Part shown: piece after piece, positions 6,355 through 13,029 of the stretch
How positions within the stretch are numbered: position 1 is the stretch's first letter
Layout: each line of letters begins with the position of its first letter
Source of the DNA: Eubacteriaceae bacterium
GTDB taxonomy: Bacteria; Bacillota; Clostridia; Eubacteriales; Alkalibacteraceae
Assembly: GCA_003446375.1 (NCBI GenBank)
Contig: DMAW01000160.1
Location: 1-15,618 of the forward strand
Reading direction: 5' to 3'
Length of the DNA: 15,618 bases
The notes under the pieces: generated by a model
Databases searched by the model: none
What the model was told of the DNA's origin: nothing
What the model saw: only the letters and a program-made list of their open reading frames with translations
Program-made: the position numbers and the translations under genes

Positions 6355-7380
6355 TTAGCGACTTCTCAAATCTTTTAGCCAATCCATGAGATTTTTATCA
6401 TCACACCAATTAGGTTGTTCTGGAATATCTGCTTTCACATAAGCAGCCTCTAATGCCCTTCGTTTTATCTCTACGTCCGCTTTTGCATAAATTTCAGTCG
6501 TACTGACATTTACATGGCCTAAAAAATCCCGTATATAAACTAGATTTATGTTTGACTGCAACATATGCATTGCTTTTGTATGCCTTAAGACATGTGGGCT
6601 AATCTTATCGGGGAAAACAATTTCGGAGTTTTCTTTTGCAATAGAAAAATACTTGTTTAAAATATAAGTTATTCCAGCGCGAGTAAACTTTTCTTTCCTA
6701 TTGTTAAAGAATACAGATGCATCCAACTTTTCTGGACGATTCCATAACTGATGTTCCTTAAGGTATTGGAGCATTAGGCTGTTTGTCTGATTCATTAATG
6801 GTACTGATCTTACCTTTCGCCCTTTTCCGTGCAGTGTGATTGTGGCCGGAGACTCCGTACGGATGTCCCGAACAGATAAATCGATAAGCTCCTGAACACG
6901 CGCTCCAGAATCATAAAGAAGCGTCAAAATCATCAGGTCACGCCGTCCAGCTTTTGTATGGGTATTCGGCACTTTCAACAGCTCCGACATAGCTTCTACA
7001 GACAGAAAACTCAAGCTTAAGTGAGCCGATTTTTTGTTTTGGATTCCCAGTATTTTCTGTATCTCCATTAGATTAGCAGGGAGGTCAGGCTGCGTGTATT
7101 TTATAAAAGCATGTATGCACGCAAGCCTCTGGTTACGTGTGGATATCGAACAGTTACGTTCTTTTTCGAGCCAATCGAGATAATCAGTTACAAGTTTTGC
7201 CGTGAAGAGGTTCATAGTCAGCTTATCTGGTCTTATTCCTGCTTTCTCCTGGCAGTACAAGAGGAAAATACGGAACGTATCGCTGTACGAATAAATGGTG
7301 TTTGGGCTGACATTTCGTTGACCAGGCAGATACTCACTGAGGTACTTGGTGAGAAATACGGAAAAATCAGTCATCTTCAT
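6355..7380 (-). CDS. ritC: RIT-2 tyrosine recombinase C
   Basis: This is a 341-residue tyrosine recombinase with a SAM-like N-terminal domain (about residues 5-110). The catalytic residues are Arg161 (DSGARVQEL), Lys186 (GKGRKVR), the box 263-267 (HVLRH), His289 (LGH) and the nucleophile Tyr298 (EIYAK), so the active site is complete. I chose ATG 7380 because GGAGG lies 9 nt upstream and because it reproduces the ATGAAG start and overlap (14 nt with ritB) seen in RIT-1; an in-frame ATG at 7410 lacks a good site. It has the same length as RitC of RIT-1. Confidence 0.88.
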   Translation of the reverse strand: MKMTDFSVFLTKYLSEYLPGQRNVSPNTIYSYSDTFRIFLLYCQEKAGIRPDKLTMNLFTAKLVTDYLDWLEKERNCSISTRNQRLACIHAFIKYTQPDLPANLMEIQKILGIQNKKSAHLSLSFLSVEAMSELLKVPNTHTKAGRRDLMILTLLYDSGARVQELIDLSVRDIRTESPATITLHGKGRKVRSVPLMNQTNSLMLQYLKEHQLWNRPEKLDASVFFNNRKEKFTRAGITYILNKYFSIAKENSEIVFPDKISPHVLRHTKAMHMLQSNINLVYIRDFLGHVNVSTTEIYAKADVEIKRRALEAAYVKADIPEQPNWCDDKNLMDWLKDLRSR

Positions 7381-8338
7381 AAGTACCCACCTCCGGAACC
7401 ATCCACCCATAATCAGCGTCCAATGTTTGGGTTATATCTGGATATAACTCAGATGTAAGCCTGAGGTAATACTGAGTACTCCGTATGCCGGAATGCCCCA
7501 TATATACTGCCAGATATGGAAGTGCGTTAGTAAGATCCTTCCCATCACGAACCCAATTACGGAGACAATGAACAGCAAAAGTATGGCGCAGATCATGCAT
7601 TCTGGGACCATAACCACGACCACCATGCGAAATACCAGCCAGTTTTAATGTTTCACGAAAGGGATGATAAATATCCTTATGGCATTTGCCAGCACTATTA
7701 ACAAAAAAGTATTCCGAATCATTCCAGCATCTAAAGCCGCACATATAGTTCGTATACTCACGGAATTTACGATGCAAAGTAGGATTAAGCGGGATATAAC
7801 GCTCTTTATGAAACTTTGCCTCTGAAATGAACAGTACACCGGATGTAAGATTGACATCAACCTTTCGGAGGTGTGCTAATTCACTGCTCCTCATCCCAGT
7901 ACTATACAATGTCTTCAGTATCAAACAAATCTGTGTACTTTTAAAAGGGTACCGCTTTGTGTCCGGAAGTGCCTCGGCTGCTCTAAAGAGTTTTGCTAAT
8001 TCCCTATTTGTAAAAATGTGTGGCTGATAATTATAACTGATAACAGAACTCTTACGTTCGTAAATGTAAGCAGGGTATCCCAAGCGGGTCAAGTATTGGG
8101 CAAAACCACGGATAAAGCCGATTCTCTGCTGATGGTTGTTTTCTGTTTCATAGGCAGTCTTTGCACACCATTGCTCAACGAGTTCACGTTCGAGGACAGG
8201 CCCTTCATATCCATTCTGCTGTGCTAATTGAAGAAACCTTCGCATCATCTGACCGTTCTTTTGATATTTATTTCCAAGTGCCTGCTTTTCAGCAATGTAA
8301 TCAAGCCCCAGATTACTCAGATATTTTAATGAGTTCAT
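7367..8338 (-). CDS. ritB: RIT-2 tyrosine recombinase B
   Basis: This is a 323-residue tyrosine recombinase. Arg150 (STGMRSSEL), Lys175, the box 248-252 (HDLRH), His282 (MGH) and Tyr291 form a full catalytic set. The H-x-x-R-H to Tyr region aligns residue for residue with the decayed ritB of RIT-1, which supports the reading of that gene through its TGA. The ATG at 8338 overlaps the ritA TAA by one base (TAATG). The middle gene of the trio is the one that is broken in RIT-1 and intact here. Confidence 0.88.
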   Translation of the reverse strand: MNSLKYLSNLGLDYIAEKQALGNKYQKNGQMMRRFLQLAQQNGYEGPVLERELVEQWCAKTAYETENNHQQRIGFIRGFAQYLTRLGYPAYIYERKSSVISYNYQPHIFTNRELAKLFRAAEALPDTKRYPFKSTQICLILKTLYSTGMRSSELAHLRKVDVNLTSGVLFISEAKFHKERYIPLNPTLHRKFREYTNYMCGFRCWNDSEYFFVNSAGKCHKDIYHPFRETLKLAGISHGGRGYGPRMHDLRHTFAVHCLRNWVRDGKDLTNALPYLAVYMGHSGIRSTQYYLRLTSELYPDITQTLDADYGWMVPEVGTYEDD

Positions 8339-9579
8339 TAGTCAAACACCTCCTCTGGATTCAGGGCACATTCAGCAAGCCTAGCGTGATCGATATGGAG
8401 ATAAACATCTGTCGATTTCATTGTTGTATGCCCAAGGATTTCCGAGATGACAGGAAGCGGGACATTATTCGCCAAAAGAGTACTTGCCAGCGTATGCCTA
8501 AGAGAATGCATCCCACAAGGTGTTTCACGAGTGATTTCTATTCCGGCTTGTCGAATATATTTCACGAGGATTCTATTCATGGCAGAATTCGGTCCGAATT
8601 CCTCATATGGGGCGTGATGTCTGACAAAAATAGATTTTGAGTCTGTTATTGGACGGCCGTTTTTAAGATAGTCAATCAAAGCCCATCCAACATCTTTCAG
8701 TAGTGGAAATATCACTTCCTTTCCTGTTTTGTGCTGATTAAACTGGATCGTATTATCTTCCCAGTCTATGTTTTCAAGTTTTAAATTTTTTACATCACTG
8801 CAGCGAATCCCATACCGGGCAATCATTAAAAGGATAGTATAATCTCGCTTTCCGGTTGGATTCCCACGGTCAATACTTGCAAATAACTTGTCCAAGTCTT
8901 CATGTTCCCAGGTCATTGGCATGGAAGGTGAATAATAGTTTTTGATAGTAGGAAGCGCTTCTGACATGTTTTTCTGTATGTAACCTTTTTGAAAAAGGAA
9001 CCTCAAAAAACAACGTACTGCAACGAGTTCTGCCGCGACCCCTTTATTGGAATAATTAATGAAAGTTTTCACGTAATCAGCAAGGATATCCGGCGTTACA
9101 TCATTATAGCCACGAACTCCATGCTCAGCTATAAAAAAGATAAAATGCCTGATACGGTTGAATCTGCTATACGTGCCTTGGAAGGAAAGATTCCTTTCCT
9201 GGCACTCAGTGCGATAGCACTCGAAAGCATCTTTGAACTGCGCAGGACACTCCGATGTAGCTGTAGGACCCAGCTTTCTTCGAAGAATGATTCCATGAAG
9301 TTGAAAATCACCCAATACTCTGATGTACCTGACTTGGACACAAAGTTTCTTGGTAGGCGAATTTTCATGGATGGTATCATGCGTGCATCCATACTTTTCC
9401 AACAGGAATTTTGCTCCTAGTTCCTCTGTGAAATACTCTTCATTATGGCTTTGGGCGTATTCCATGAAGCGTTTATAAAAGCGTCTGTAATTCAAGATGG
9501 TATTTTCCTTATAATCCATCTCGCTCATTTTTTGAAGGACAGTACGAACCAGTTCCTTCAGTGTTAACTGTTGTTTCAT
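8338..9579 (-). CDS. ritA: RIT-2 tyrosine recombinase A
   Basis: This is a 413-residue tyrosine recombinase, first gene of the trio operon. The N-terminal DNA-binding region covers about residues 1-210. The catalytic residues are Arg259 (RYGIRCSDV), Lys284 (HKTGK), the box 358-362 (HSLRH), His384 (LGH) and the nucleophile Tyr393 (DVYLH). The start is set at ATG 9579 because AGGAGG lies 9 nt upstream; a longer frame from TTG 9624 would place that site inside the gene. The Lys-containing hairpin (KTG) and the LxxExL-like box match RitA of RIT-1. Confidence 0.88.
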   Translation of the reverse strand: MKQQLTLKELVRTVLQKMSEMDYKENTILNYRRFYKRFMEYAQSHNEEYFTEELGAKFLLEKYGCTHDTIHENSPTKKLCVQVRYIRVLGDFQLHGIILRRKLGPTATSECPAQFKDAFECYRTECQERNLSFQGTYSRFNRIRHFIFFIAEHGVRGYNDVTPDILADYVKTFINYSNKGVAAELVAVRCFLRFLFQKGYIQKNMSEALPTIKNYYSPSMPMTWEHEDLDKLFASIDRGNPTGKRDYTILLMIARYGIRCSDVKNLKLENIDWEDNTIQFNQHKTGKEVIFPLLKDVGWALIDYLKNGRPITDSKSIFVRHHAPYEEFGPNSAMNRILVKYIRQAGIEITRETPCGMHSLRHTLASTLLANNVPLPVISEILGHTTMKSTDVYLHIDHARLAECALNPEEVFD

Positions 9580-9606
9580 CTTTTGTGACCTCCTGTAGAT
9601 TATTTT

Positions 9607-9674
9607 GAGCACTGCTCTATACAATAATTTACAGGATTATGCAAAGATTAAAATAGAAAAAATGCTAAAAACAA
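9607..9674 (-). promoter_or_regulatory. Putative ritA2 promoter and leader dyad
   Basis: On the minus strand, TTGTTT (9674-9669) and TTTAAT (9652-9647, 16-bp spacing) form a candidate promoter. The inner terminal motif (9646-9637) lies directly after the -10 box and would cover the start point. A small perfect dyad GAGCA-C-TGCTC (9607-9617) sits in the leader ahead of the ribosome site. By analogy with RIT-1, recombinase binding could repress the operon. Box matches are only moderate. Confidence 0.35.
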
Positions 9675-9723
9675 GACTTTTCCATCCGTAACTTTACATA
9701 ACGGAGAACTCTGCATAATTGCC
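9637..9723. repeat. RIT-2 right end: inner motif, terminal inverted repeat
   Basis: The terminal repeat is at 9691-9723. The motifs CTTTACATAA (9692-9701) and CTCTGCATAA (9709-9718) are 17 bp apart, and the inner inverted copy TTATGCAAAG is at 9637-9646, 55 bp from the middle motif. This is the mirror image of the left end. Confidence 0.88.
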
Positions 9724-10056
9724 ACTTCCGGAGGCACCTTTTAAAATGATGTGATGACTGTCTGTGATAAATCTGCATGTTGATAACTCATAAAGTAATG
9801 ATTTATCAAGATTTCGGTCTGGAAGGTATTCAATATCTTCCATGCATGCGTTCGGATATCGAAATCCAGCTTGCTTCATAAGCTTAAGAAGCGTATTATT
9901 CTTCATGTTTTCCCACTGCCGGTCTACGAGCATTCCGACTCTGTCTTCAAAAGGGAGTGAATCATAGGCATGGCTATTACACTGGTCTTCAAAAGCTGAT
10001 GCCATGCATGCAAGCCTTAAATCATGCATCTTATTTATTGTTGCTTGTTTAATCAT
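9721..10056 (-). pseudogene. istB: IstB AAA+ ATPase, 5' fragment
   Basis: The 112 native residues from ATG 10056 (MIKQATINKMHDLRLACMAS) to the glycine at 9723-9721 include the N-terminal helical domain and the start of Walker A (ILKGASGSG). The frame then runs into RIT-2 and stops at 9694. The ATG overlaps the istA stop (TAATG) and has GGAGG 9 nt upstream, the usual coupled arrangement. The rest is at 6238-5795. Confidence 0.9.
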
Positions 10057-11588
10057 TAGCGTTCACCTCCGTAATAAGCTGAGCCACGGGTAATTCCGTA
10101 TTGGCTGCCTTTGCTGTACTGCACCTTTTCATCTTTTGATTTTTCCAACTTATTTTTCAGAATAATGGAAATGTTTTTAAGACTCGGTGCCGGAGTGAAT
10201 GACAATGCACGCTCGCAAGCCTGCTCCAGACTTTGCGGTGTATATCTGTCTGCAAGCCGCATGAGAGAAGTACAGGTCTTATAACCTTGCTGTTCGACCT
10301 TATGTGAATAAAGAAAACTTTTCACAACGGTCAATGTTGATGGTCCGTTTTGTGATGCCCATTTCAGGAAAAACTCTGAATTGTACTGCATGTAGATCCG
10401 ATGTTTTTCTGGCATATGTTCCGGAATATAAATCGGTTCAGGACAATGATCCTTTCGAATGTGTGATGCAATTCGATTATTATGGTAAAAAACTTCGATT
10501 ACTTTTTCGGTGGCACGAATATCTACCTTTTTGCCAATGAATTCATTAGGAACCGAATACTTGCTTTCTCCGACGGATATGAGATAATCGGGTTGTATGG
10601 TGGCAGTTGACCAGACGGCCGTCTCATACGGGGTGGCAGGCAATGGCATGAGGAATTCTTTTTCTTCTTCCTCAAAGACTGATTTCCTGCTACCTTTCTT
10701 TTTCTGAAAAGGGCGCTCATTGTATTCGTTAAGCTTTTCCCTTATTGCCAGATTTAATTCATCGTAAGTGAAGAATACCCGGTTTCGGAGAGCAGCCAGA
10801 ATCCATGTTTCCATAACTTTCACGGATCCTTCCGCATTAGGTTTGTCTTTTGGCTTGAGAGGTCTTGCGGGAATAATTGCAGTGTCATAGTGTTCCGCCA
10901 TTTCATGATAGGAACGGTTCAGAACCAGTTCAGTTCTTGTATTTTTAATAACTCCAACTTTTAGATTATCGGGAATAAGAATTCTGGTTACGCCACCAAA
11001 GAATTCATAGGCATGGATATGTGCTTCAATCCAGTGAGGAGCTTTCATGTCTGGAAATGCTTCCGCATACCCATACATACTGCATGGAAGACAGGCAACA
11101 AATACATAGGCTGGATCTTTAAGACCAGTTAACGGGTCTGTTACTGGAAGGGTATCTCCAACCCAGTCAACTTCTAGTTCATCCCCAGGCTTATGTCTTA
11201 ATCTAAGAGTTGCCTTTTTTGAAGATGCATAAGCATGATACTTCTCATTGAACTGGGTATGCTGATAAGCAATTTTGCCTGTATCCTGACATTTAATACA
11301 GTACTCGGCCCACAAAAGGGATAAGGTTACTCCGGGCTTTGCAAGCTCATTGTAAACGTATTCATAGTCAGGAAGAAGCCGGCTCTGTTCTGTAGCTTCC
11401 TGAGGATAGAGAATTGCTTTTAAGTCCTCGTTTGTGAGCTTGTCAGGGATTGGCCATTCAATCTGCTTCTCCTGTGCTTTCTTCCAGATATCAGCTACTT
11501 TGTTACGGGAACTGCCTGTACTGGACGCAACACTTGTGTTGCTGTAATCCGCTGATTTCAAACGGATTATTTCTCGGTAATCAATCAT
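10056..11588 (-). CDS. istA: IS21-family transposase IstA
   Basis: This is a 510-residue DDE transposase. The N-terminal helix-turn-helix covers about residues 1-40 (the segment around residues 14-30 fits the IstA HTH). The rve-type catalytic core has Asp141 (VDWVGD), Asp207 (IPDNLK) and Glu253 (PNAEG). A C-terminal beta-barrel-like region with the SVGESKYSVP stretch follows, as in this family. The start is set at ATG 11588, which has AGGAGG 9 nt upstream; a GTG at 11618 is in frame but would contain that ribosome site. It cuts and joins the IS ends with IstB as its ATP-dependent regulator. It looks complete, but its partner istB is split. Confidence 0.92.
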   Translation of the reverse strand: MIDYREIIRLKSADYSNTSVASSTGSSRNKVADIWKKAQEKQIEWPIPDKLTNEDLKAILYPQEATEQSRLLPDYEYVYNELAKPGVTLSLLWAEYCIKCQDTGKIAYQHTQFNEKYHAYASSKKATLRLRHKPGDELEVDWVGDTLPVTDPLTGLKDPAYVFVACLPCSMYGYAEAFPDMKAPHWIEAHIHAYEFFGGVTRILIPDNLKVGVIKNTRTELVLNRSYHEMAEHYDTAIIPARPLKPKDKPNAEGSVKVMETWILAALRNRVFFTYDELNLAIREKLNEYNERPFQKKKGSRKSVFEEEEKEFLMPLPATPYETAVWSTATIQPDYLISVGESKYSVPNEFIGKKVDIRATEKVIEVFYHNNRIASHIRKDHCPEPIYIPEHMPEKHRIYMQYNSEFFLKWASQNGPSTLTVVKSFLYSHKVEQQGYKTCTSLMRLADRYTPQSLEQACERALSFTPAPSLKNISIILKNKLEKSKDEKVQYSKGSQYGITRGSAYYGGER

Positions 11589-11640
11589 GATTATCGACCT
11601 CCTATAATTTTTAGTCACGTTTTAATCACGTGCCATCTTC

Positions 11641-11671
11641 ATTATAGGAGTAAATATAAAAGCTGCACCAA
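11641..11671 (-). promoter_or_regulatory. istA: Putative istA promoter overlapping the innermost IS21 repeat
   Basis: On the minus strand there is a perfect TATAAT (11646-11641), preceded at 19 bp by TTGGTG (11671-11666). The -35 box overlaps the innermost TGCAC repeat (11664 onward), so IstA bound there could limit its own transcription. The spacing is long, so the call is tentative. Confidence 0.4.
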
Positions 11672-11759
11672 TATATCGGAAAGCAATGCACTGGTTTACC
11701 GGAAGAAGCTGCACTGGTTTACCGGAAGAAGCTGCACTGTTTTACCGAAAAGGATGCAC
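11664..11759. repeat. IS21 right-end array of transposase-site repeats
   Basis: TGCAC occurs at 11664, 11687, 11710, 11733 and 11755 (spacing 23, 23, 23, 22). The central units are nearly identical (TGCACTGGTTTACCGGAAGA). The 22-bp step is next to the IS tip at both ends of the element, which shows that the arrays are true mirror images. They are probable IstA binding sites. Confidence 0.85.
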
Positions 11760-11766
11760 TTTTACA

Positions 11767-12430
11767 CCGTAATACTCACCAATCCCATTCTAATTCGGTC
11801 ATTGCAGATTTACTTTCTTTTCTATCATCGTCCTCATACAAAACGAACGTGTTTGAATTCCCTGGAAACACTTCAATCTCCATATCAGCAGGATTATCTG
11901 TGCTGTTTATATTTTGCTTCATATCCTTTAATGGTATAATTCCACCTGCTTTTACAAAAACCGGCATTTCTCTATAGTTACTATATACTTTTAGCTTCCT
12001 GTTTCCCCTATAGCCTCTGCCATTAAAGAAATTATACCAATACCCTTCTGGTATCCAGACTGTTTCAGATGCTCTCCTTATTATTCCATTCATCTTATGG
12101 GTTACTGGACACACAATCATTTCAGTACCGAAATAGTATTCATTCTTCATATCGTATGCGTTCTGTTCCTCTGGATGTAGATAATACATTGGCCTAACTA
12201 AAGGTATACATTTCTCGCTGGCATAATAATTCATTGTATATAAATAAGGAATCATCCGATGTCTTAATTGTAAATACTCTATCATAATCCTGCAGGATAC
12301 TTCATCGTAATTCCATGGTTCTTTCCCTGAAAACATATTGCAAGAACTATGTAATCTCATAATGGGTGAAAAAACACCAAACTGCAGCCATCTTGTTATA
12401 AGCTCATCGTCCTTACAACCTAACAAAATA
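11767..12430 (-). pseudogene. GH31 alpha-glucosidase-like protein, central fragment
   Basis: The frame encodes about 216 residues of a GH31 enzyme. It starts just after the point where the catalytic-barrel DIGGH motif would be (LLGCKDDELITRWLQFGVFS), goes through the end of the barrel (SPIMRLHSS, then RPMYYLHPEE) and into the beta-sandwich (WYNFFNGRGYRGNRKL, VFVKAGGIIPLK). It ends at a TGA (11776-11778) after ELEWDW, a few bases before the IS21 tip. The N-terminal two thirds, with both catalytic aspartates, are gone: at about 12421-12435 the sequence changes to the neighbouring integrative element. The downstream piece is at 5054-5502 in a different frame. No activity is possible. Confidence 0.8.
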
Positions 12431-12450
12431 TTACAGCTTCATCTGGAGTA

Positions 12451-12555
12451 ATGGATAAGATAGATTGGGCATTAATCAAGCAGCTAGGCTTGACAGAAAT
12501 GGTACAACGAATGATAAGGGAGGCAGTAGAGCGTGGAAAAGAAGGAGAGGAGTAA
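12451..12555 (+). CDS. Short ORF at the start of the integrase module (unrecognised, possibly truncated)
   Basis: This 34-residue frame (MDKIDWALIKQLGLTEMVQR, ending in EEE-type charged residues) is helical and charged. The frame is open upstream to about 12430, where the GH31 sequence begins, so it may be the tail of a longer gene cut at the junction. It overlaps the start of the DUF6462 gene by 23 nt, and that gene's ribosome site (GGGAGG) lies within it, which suggests a real coupled reading frame. No family is recognised. Confidence 0.4.
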   Translation: MDKIDWALIKQLGLTEMVQRMIREAVERGKEGEE

Positions 12556-12736
12556 ACGATTTGTAAGATATCCAGAGGGTGCGGAGATGTATTCTATGAG
12601 CACATCAAAGTTTATGCAGATAGCAAAAGATTCACATGCATGTTATAAGTTGAATCAAATGGTGTTGGTAAACCTGGATATTATTGATGAATATTTAGAA
12701 ACATTTCATATCGTTGACGATGATTTTTATAAGTAA
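12533..12736 (+). CDS. DUF6462-type excisionase-like protein
   Basis: The 67-residue protein (start MEKKERSKRFVRYPEGAEMY) fits the small winged-helix/MerR-like proteins of the DUF6462 family found beside integrases in Clostridia. The segment with YSMSTSKFMQIAKDS (about residues 20-35) fits the recognition helices, and VLVNLDIIDEYLETF the C-terminal strand and helix. The start is GTG 12533, with GGGAGG 11 nt upstream. Such proteins are thought to act as excisionase-type directionality factors or regulators; that role is inferred from size, fold and position ahead of the integrase. Confidence 0.7.
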   Translation: MEKKERSKRFVRYPEGAEMYSMSTSKFMQIAKDSHACYKLNQMVLVNLDIIDEYLETFHIVDDDFYK

Positions 12737-12772
12737 GAAAAAATAAATTTAGAGAAATTAGCATGAGTACAC

Positions 12773-12801
12773 TTGACTTTTTGGCAGACAACAATTAAAA
12801 T
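12773..12801 (+). promoter_or_regulatory. Promoter for the ribbon-helix-helix/integrase genes
   Basis: TTGACT (12773-12778) and TAAAAT (12796-12801) are separated by exactly 17 bp, a strong match to a housekeeping sigma promoter. It lies 22 bp before the ribbon-helix-helix start codon, so it would drive that gene and the integrase separately from the genes upstream. Confidence 0.65.
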
Positions 12802-12822
12802 AGTCTTAGATGGAGGTATATT

Positions 12823-12999
12823 ATGGCGAGAACAGGAAGACCTAAAGCAGATGATCCCGCAAGTAAAAGAATCACAATTCGTTTTAAAGAAGATGAATAT
12901 GATTTGTTACTAGAATATGCTGAAAATCATAAGATGACTATAGCGCAAGTAATAAGACTGGCAGTTGAAATGCAAGTTTTGGCTGACAAAAAGAAGTAG
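12823..12999 (+). CDS. Ribbon-helix-helix (CopG/Arc-type) DNA-binding protein
   Basis: The 58-residue protein opens with MARTGRPKADDPASK, a basic GRPK lead often seen in this group. The strand KRITIRFKEDEYDLLLEYAE (residues 15-34) and a second helix (MTIAQVIRLAVEMQVL, about 38-53) form a typical ribbon-helix-helix. GGAGG lies 6 nt before ATG 12823. It stands 30 nt ahead of the integrase in the same transcript and is probably a dimeric repressor of this module, perhaps acting on the promoter just upstream. Confidence 0.75.
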   Translation: MARTGRPKADDPASKRITIRFKEDEYDLLLEYAENHKMTIAQVIRLAVEMQVLADKKK

Positions 13000-13029
13000 T
13001 GCAGGCTCTTTTCTCTGAAAGGAGTTAAG

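Larger units (their letters stand above)
6237..9724 (-). mobile_element. RIT-2: recombinase-in-trio element inserted in istB
   Basis: Three intact tyrosine recombinase genes on the minus strand (ritA 9579-8338, ritB 8338-7367, ritC 7380-6355) lie between 33-bp inverted repeats with one mismatch (6264-6296 and 9691-9723). TTGCCA at 6237-6242 and 9719-9724 flanks the unit, and deleting one copy with the element (3482 bp) restores istB exactly at the codon pair Gly-Lys of Walker A. As in RIT-1, a palindrome (6237-6268) is present at one end only. Terminal motifs differ from those of RIT-1, so the two elements are separate lineages rather than copies of one insertion. All three active sites look complete, so this copy may be mobile. 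Confidence 0.88.
5503..11766 (-). mobile_element. IS21-family element carrying RIT-2 inside istB
   Basis: istA (11588-10056) and istB (10056 onward, split) on the minus strand are framed by related ends with matching AAAAGTGCA-yy-CTTTTCGGTA sequences at about 5506-5526 and 11744-11763. The target duplication is 4-5 bp. Without the 3482-bp RIT-2 insertion the element would be about 2780 bp, slightly long for the family because of a small extra ORF and long repeat arrays at both ends. It disrupts the GH31 gene. IstA looks intact, but IstB is broken at Walker A, so autonomous movement is not expected unless RIT-2 excises precisely. Confidence 0.9.

Noticed and set aside
8161..8640. A 159-residue plus-strand frame opposite ritA2 and ritB2
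   Set aside because: It is a shadow of two well-supported recombinase genes and shows no recognisable domain or ribosome site.
8989..9420. A 143-residue plus-strand frame opposite ritA2
   Set aside because: It is antisense to a recombinase with a full catalytic set and has no independent support.
11664..11759. Regular 23-bp repeats as a CRISPR array
   Set aside because: The units abut with no unique spacers, are mirrored at the other IS end, and fit IS21 transposase sites.
12763..12798. An 11-codon ORF between the DUF6462 gene and the ribbon-helix-helix gene
   Set aside because: It has no convincing ribosome site and overlaps the strong TTGACT/TAAAAT promoter, so it is probably not translated.
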